From NCBI GenBank assembly GCA_942490645.1, contig CALNXN010000012.1, forward strand, positions 1 through 64,000: a DNA stretch of 64,000 bases. The letters run 5' to 3'. Under the pieces are notes generated by a model. That model made no database searches. It worked only from the letters and a program-made list of their open reading frames with translations, and was not told the origin of the DNA. Of the stretch, positions 60,534 to 64,000 are shown in pieces (within the stretch, counting starts at the first letter, position 1; each line of letters opens with the position of its first letter). The DNA is from CALNXN01 sp942490645. Its GTDB lineage: Bacteria; Pseudomonadota; Alphaproteobacteria; Rhodobacterales; Rhodobacteraceae. Both the position numbers and the translations under genes were made by a program.

Positions 60534-61658
60534 ATGCTGCCCAAGTGGTTTGACAAATGGAATGCGGATAACCCGACCAATATCTTCGGTCCGGCGATCC
60601 TGATCGGTGTTCTCGGTGGTGCGGTCTTTGTTGCGGCGATGGTCGTGACCTGGGGCAACCCGGCGCAGACGGCCAGTCTGCAAACCGGACCTCGCGGGAC
60701 TGGCATGTCGGTCCCGGAATTCAACGTGGTCCGGCTGGCCCCTGATCCCACGATCGAGGCCTATTATACCGAAGAGCCTTATGTGCCTGAGGGCGGCGAG
60801 GATCTGGCGCGCGACATCTATGACAATGTTCAGGTGTTGGGTGATCTGACCGAAGACAACTTCAACCGCCTGATGAACGCCATGACGCAATGGGTCGCGC
60901 CCGAAGAGGGATGCGCCTACTGCCACGGTGATCTGGATGTTGAGGACTACGGACAAGACAACCTCTATACCAAGGTCGTGGCCCGCCGCATGATCCAGAT
61001 GACCCAGACCATCAACGATGACTGGGACGGACACGTCAACGCCAACCAGGAAGTGGGTGTGAACTGCTACACCTGCCACCGTGGCCAAGCCGTGCCGAGC
61101 AACATCTGGTTCCGGATCAATCCGGTCAACGAGGCCGCAGGTGGTTGGGCAGCCGTGCAAAACCGCGCGACTTCGCTGAGCCAGGCGACGTCACTGCCCT
61201 CCAACGCGCTGGAAGAGTACCTGGCCGATGACGAGGAAATCGTCAACGTGCACAGCCTCGAGAGCCGTGTCGCGGGTGTGCCGGGTGTCGACGAGGAAGA
61301 CTATGCGTCGATCCAGAAGACGGAGATGACCTATTCGCTGATGAATTACTTCTCCAACTCGCTGGGTGTGAACTGCGTGTTCTGCCACAACTCCCGCGCT
61401 TTCTATGACGGATCGCAAAACACGCCTCAGTGGGGCACGGCTTTGCTCGGGCGTCAGATGGTGATCGAGTTGAACTCCGAATACCTGATCCCGCTCAAGG
61501 ATACGTACCCGGCTGAACGCCTTGGCCCGATCTATGCAGATGCGCCCAAAGCCGCCTGCAAGACCTGCCACAAGGGTTATCAGCAGCCACTGCAAGGCAT
61601 GAACATGATTGCCGACTGGCCCGAACTCGCGACAAGTGAGGCGCCGGAATACGAATAG
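60534..61658 (+). CDS. pufC: tetrahaem reaction-centre cytochrome c
   Basis: A 374-residue cytochrome with four haem motifs in order: CAYCH, CYTCH, CVFCH and CKTCH. The N-terminal hydrophobic stretch (IFGPAILIGVLGGAVFVAAM) is an uncleaved membrane anchor; I see no lipobox, unlike Blastochloris. It reduces the special pair from the periplasm. Its presence in place of pufX is typical of most purple bacteria and aerobic phototrophs. Confidence 0.95.
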   Translation: MLPKWFDKWNADNPTNIFGPAILIGVLGGAVFVAAMVVTWGNPAQTASLQTGPRGTGMSVPEFNVVRLAPDPTIEAYYTEEPYVPEGGEDLARDIYDNVQVLGDLTEDNFNRLMNAMTQWVAPEEGCAYCHGDLDVEDYGQDNLYTKVVARRMIQMTQTINDDWDGHVNANQEVGVNCYTCHRGQAVPSNIWFRINPVNEAAGGWAAVQNRATSLSQATSLPSNALEEYLADDEEIVNVHSLESRVAGVPGVDEEDYASIQKTEMTYSLMNYFSNSLGVNCVFCHNSRAFYDGSQNTPQWGTALLGRQMVIELNSEYLIPLKDTYPAERLGPIYADAPKAACKTCHKGYQQPLQGMNMIADWPELATSEAPEYE

Positions 61659-61663
61659 GTCGC

Positions 61664-61815
61664 GGGCGGCCGAACAGCCGCCCCTGACCTCGCCAGGCAC
61701 GGATCATCGGCTTCCTTGATCCGGGCACGGGGTCTCAACACCCCGGTTCCCTTCCTGTTGGCTACAGGAACCTGGCGTCGCAGTCGGTTTACCCCGAGTG
61801 CGACGCCTTTTGTTT
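61664..61815 (+). terminator. series of hairpins ending in a rho-independent terminator after pufC
   Basis: Five successive stems: GGGCGGC/GCCGCCC (61664-61683), CGGATCA/TGATCCG (61700-61723), CGGGGT/ACCCCG (61728-61745), TTCCTGT/ACAGGAA (61752-61770) and GGCGTCGCA/TGCGACGCC (61774-61807). The last, with a 9-bp stem, runs into TTTTGTTT and is a good terminator. The earlier ones probably protect the 3' end of the puf mRNA. Confidence 0.75.
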
Positions 61816-61872
61816 CTTCGGGCAAGCGCGCGGCAAGGCGTGCTCCGAAACCAAAGACAAAGGATGTGCGCC

Positions 61873-63807
61873 ATGACCGATACAAAAACCCCGACACTGG
61901 ACCGTGTTGCAGGCCCCGCCGATTTGCGCAGCCTGACGGACGCGGAGTTGAAAACCGTCGCCGATGAATTGCGCGGCGAGGTCGTTGATGCCGTAAGCCA
62001 GACGGGCGGGCATCTTGGGTCGTCGCTGGGTGTGGTCGAGCTGAGCGTTGCCATACATGCCGTCTTTGACACGCCGCGCGACAAGCTGATCTGGGATGTG
62101 GGCCACCAGTGTTATCCGCACAAGATCCTGACGGGGCGGCGTGATCGGATGCATACCCTGCGGCAGGGCGGGGGCATAAGCGGGTTCACCAAGCGCAGCG
62201 AATCCGAATATGACCCTTTTGGCGCAGCGCATTCCAGCACGTCGATCTCGGCTGCACTCGGCTTCACGGTCGGGCGTGACATGGGGATGCCCACGGGCGA
62301 TGCGGTGGCGGTGATCGGGGATGGCTCCATCAGTGCGGGCATGGCCTATGAAGCGCTGAACAACGCAGGCCACGAGGGGCGGCGGCTGTTCGTGATCCTC
62401 AATGACAACGAGATGTCGATCGCACCCCCTGTGGGGGCGATGTCGTCGTACCTGTCGAGCCTGTCCGATCTGTCGCGCAAGGGCCCGTTTGGCGGACTGG
62501 TCGCACTGGCCGAAGGGATGGAGCAACTCGCGCCCAGGCCCGTGCGCGAAGGCGCTCGCCGGGCCCGCGAAATGGTTACAGGTCTTGAGAGCCGTGGCAC
62601 GTTTTTCGAAGAGCTGGGGTTTGATTACGTTGGGCCGATTGATGGTCACGACATGGAGCAATTGCTGAGTGTGCTGCGGTCGGTCCGTGCGCGCGCGACG
62701 GGTCCGGTGCTGATCCATGCCTGCACGGTCAAGGGCAAGGGATACGCCCATGCGGAAGGCTCCGCCGACAAATACCACGGCGTCAGCAAATTCAACGTCG
62801 GCACTGGCGTGCAGGACAAAGCCAAAGCCAATGCGCCATCCTACACAGGTGTTTTCGGCGATGCGCTGGCCCAAGAGGCCGCCGATGACCCGCGTGTCGT
62901 TGCCGTCACGGCGGCGATGCCCTCGGGCACCGGCGTGGATCGCATGGCCAAACGATTTCCCGGCCGCGTGTTCGATGTGGGCATTGCCGAGCAGCACGGT
63001 GTGACCTTTGCCGCTGGCATGGCGGCGTCGGGTCTAAAGCCTTTCTGTGCGATCTATTCGACGTTCCTGCAACGCGGATACGATCAGGTGGTGCACGACG
63101 TGGCCTTGCAAGGGTTGCCGGTACGCTTTGCGATTGACCGGGCGGGGCTTGTGGGGGCGGATGGCGCGACCCATGCCGGAGCGTTCGACATCGGCTATCT
63201 TGGTGCGCTGCCGGGGATGGTTGTGATGGCCGCGGCCGATGAGGCGGAACTGGTGCATATGGTGGCCACGGCCGCTGCGCATGACACGGGGCCTATCGCG
63301 TTTCGCTATCCGCGCGGCAATGGGACGGGGGTGGCGCTGCCGGAGCGCGGTGTGCCGCTGGAGATCGGCAAGGGCCGGATGATCCGTGAAGGCACGGGCG
63401 ACGTGGCGCTTTTGTCGCTGGGAACGCACCTTGGTGAATGTGAAACGGCCGCTGCCCTGCTTGAAAACGAAGGGATCAGCGTGACGATTGCCGATGCCCG
63501 TTTCGCAAAACCGCTGGATATGGACCTGATTGCACGACTGGCGCAGACACATGGCGCCTTGGTCACGATCGAGCAGGGGGCCATGGGCGGATTTGGCGCG
63601 ATGGTCTTGCAGGCCATGGCCGGCGCGGGCCTGTTGGACAACGGCTGCAAGGTGCGCACAATGTGCCTGCCGGATCGGTTCATAGATCAGGACAGCCCGG
63701 CGGCGATGTATCGTGCCGCAGGTCTCGATGCGGAAGGGATCGTTGATACGGTCTGCCGTACGCTGCGCCGTGACCGTAGGGTCGTTGATCTGAATGCCGC
63801 ACGCTGA
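61873..63807 (+). CDS. dxs: 1-deoxy-D-xylulose-5-phosphate synthase
   Basis: A 644-residue thiamine-diphosphate enzyme: GHLGSSLGVVELSVAIH near the N-terminus, the ThDP motif GDGSISAGMAYEALNNAG, and a transketolase-type middle domain with VGIAEQHGVTFAAGMA. It makes DXP from pyruvate and glyceraldehyde-3-phosphate, the first step of the MEP isoprenoid route. ATG 61873 is chosen; the frame extends to 61798 but that part is the terminator. This gene next to puf raises precursor supply, and a housekeeping dxs may also exist. Confidence 0.93.
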   Translation: MTDTKTPTLDRVAGPADLRSLTDAELKTVADELRGEVVDAVSQTGGHLGSSLGVVELSVAIHAVFDTPRDKLIWDVGHQCYPHKILTGRRDRMHTLRQGGGISGFTKRSESEYDPFGAAHSSTSISAALGFTVGRDMGMPTGDAVAVIGDGSISAGMAYEALNNAGHEGRRLFVILNDNEMSIAPPVGAMSSYLSSLSDLSRKGPFGGLVALAEGMEQLAPRPVREGARRAREMVTGLESRGTFFEELGFDYVGPIDGHDMEQLLSVLRSVRARATGPVLIHACTVKGKGYAHAEGSADKYHGVSKFNVGTGVQDKAKANAPSYTGVFGDALAQEAADDPRVVAVTAAMPSGTGVDRMAKRFPGRVFDVGIAEQHGVTFAAGMAASGLKPFCAIYSTFLQRGYDQVVHDVALQGLPVRFAIDRAGLVGADGATHAGAFDIGYLGALPGMVVMAAADEAELVHMVATAAAHDTGPIAFRYPRGNGTGVALPERGVPLEIGKGRMIREGTGDVALLSLGTHLGECETAAALLENEGISVTIADARFAKPLDMDLIARLAQTHGALVTIEQGAMGGFGAMVLQAMAGAGLLDNGCKVRTMCLPDRFIDQDSPAAMYRAAGLDAEGIVDTVCRTLRRDRRVVDLNAAR

Positions 63808-63828
63808 CGCGCGCGACACGCATGCTTT

Positions 63829-63848
63829 GCGATCCCTTCGGGGATCGC
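63829..63848. terminator. hairpin between dxs and the convergent hydrolase
   Basis: GCGATCCC-ttcg-GGGATCGC is a perfect 8-bp stem with a UUCG tetraloop, 21 bp after the dxs stop and 10 bp before the convergent stop. There is no T-run, so it may terminate only weakly; the symmetric placement suggests it serves both genes. Confidence 0.6.
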
Positions 63849-63858
63849 GCGGACTGGT

Positions 63859-64000
63859 TCAGCCGATGGGGTGTTGGGACGTGAACGCGTGCAGGTGATC
63901 CGCGACGGCATTGGGTGCGTCCCAATGGATGGAATGACCTGCGCCTGTGATGATATTTTGCGCGACGCCTTCCAAGGCTGATTGCGCCAAATCCAGTGGG
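63859..64000 (-). CDS. alpha/beta hydrolase, C-terminal fragment (cut by window end)
   Basis: On the minus strand the frame is open from the window edge to the stop at 63859-63861, giving about 46 C-terminal residues: NIITGAGHSIHWDAPNAVAD followed by HLHAFTSQHPIG. The GAGHSIHWDAP motif is the catalytic-His loop of alpha/beta hydrolases (haloalkane dehalogenase / epoxide hydrolase-like group). The substrate cannot be inferred. The gene converges on dxs and is outside the photosynthesis operons. Confidence 0.7.
   Translation of the reverse strand, partial: PLDLAQSALEGVAQNIITGAGHSIHWDAPNAVADHLHAFTSQHPIG

Noticed and set aside
60532..61872. A pufX gene after pufM
   Set aside because: The space after pufM is occupied by pufC with four CxxCH motifs, and no small transmembrane frame resembling PufX is present.
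1..64000. CRISPR arrays, tRNA or rRNA genes, insertion sequences
   Set aside because: I saw no regularly spaced direct repeats, cloverleaf-type sequences, rRNA signatures or transposase motifs on either strand; a tRNAscan/IS search would settle small cases.

Overview
The window is a nearly complete aerobic anoxygenic photosynthesis gene cluster (PGC) of a Rhodobacterales bacterium, most like the Roseobacter group. Pointers are the AcsF-type (oxygen-dependent) cyclase with no bchE in the window, a four-haem pufC instead of pufX, the spheroidene-pathway genes crtA/C/D/F, the gene order bchFNBHLM-lhaA-puhABC-acsF-puhE-hemA-cycA and crtEF-bchCXYZ-pufQBALMC, the high GC content, and short GC-rich intercistronic repeats of a kind common in that order. 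A DnaA-like plasmid replication/partition module (repA-parA-parB) sits in the middle of the cluster, so the PGC is probably extrachromosomal, as known for Roseobacter litoralis and Sulfitobacter guttiformis. I cannot name the species.

Layout. 1-12.7 kb: accessory metabolism, with the tail of a CaiB-type CoA-transferase, a flavin monooxygenase, an SDR, a metallo-beta-lactamase-fold hydrolase, a PLP aminotransferase, a Pqi-type envelope lipid-transport operon (pqiA split in two, pqiB, pqiC), a TAXI-type TRAP transporter, a fumarylacetoacetate-hydrolase-family enzyme and a zeta-GST-type isomerase. 12.7-18.9 kb (minus strand): idi-bchP-PucC-like-bchG, then the regulators ppsR and ppaA/aerR. 19.2-35.4 kb (plus): bchFNBHLM, lhaA, puhABC, a small conserved gene, acsF, puhE, hemA, cycA, ending in a strong terminator. 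35.4-40.2 kb: a gene-poor stretch, a small unknown gene, repA (minus), a repeat-rich putative origin, then parA-parB (plus). 40.2-44.5 kb (minus): bchO, bchD, bchI, crtA. 44.6-47.7 kb (plus): crtI, crtB, tspO. 47.8-50.2 kb (minus): crtC, crtD. 50.3-61.7 kb (plus): crtE, crtF, bchC, bchX, a 61-residue ORF, bchY, bchZ, pufQBALMC. 61.9-63.8 kb: dxs, then the tail of an alpha/beta hydrolase on the opposite strand.

How it works together. dxs and idi supply isoprenoid units. crtE/B/I/C/D/F/A make spheroidene-type carotenoids. hemA and the bch genes make bacteriochlorophyll a. bchG and bchP attach and reduce its tail. puf and puh encode the LH1-reaction-centre core and its assembly factors, and cycA and pufC supply electron carriers. 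Ten TGT-N12-ACA motifs (PpsR/CrtJ operators) lie before bchG, ppaA, bchF, crtA/crtI, crtD/crtE and bchC, so the repressor encoded here probably controls most of the cluster.

Most notable points. (i) A 16-bp palindrome, TGTCCCCGCGGGGACA, occurs seven times perfectly and once with one mismatch in 4.6 kb around parAB, including inside the coding sequences of bchD and bchO; these look like partition (parS) sites built into photosynthesis genes. (ii) bchD, crtD and bchY each carry a frameshift, all explained by one extra base; this is a sequencing artefact or real damage to the pathway. (iii) An 11-bp perfect inverted repeat sequesters the ribosome-binding site of cycA. (iv) A GC-rich repeat element appears to be inserted in frame in the linker of bchB.
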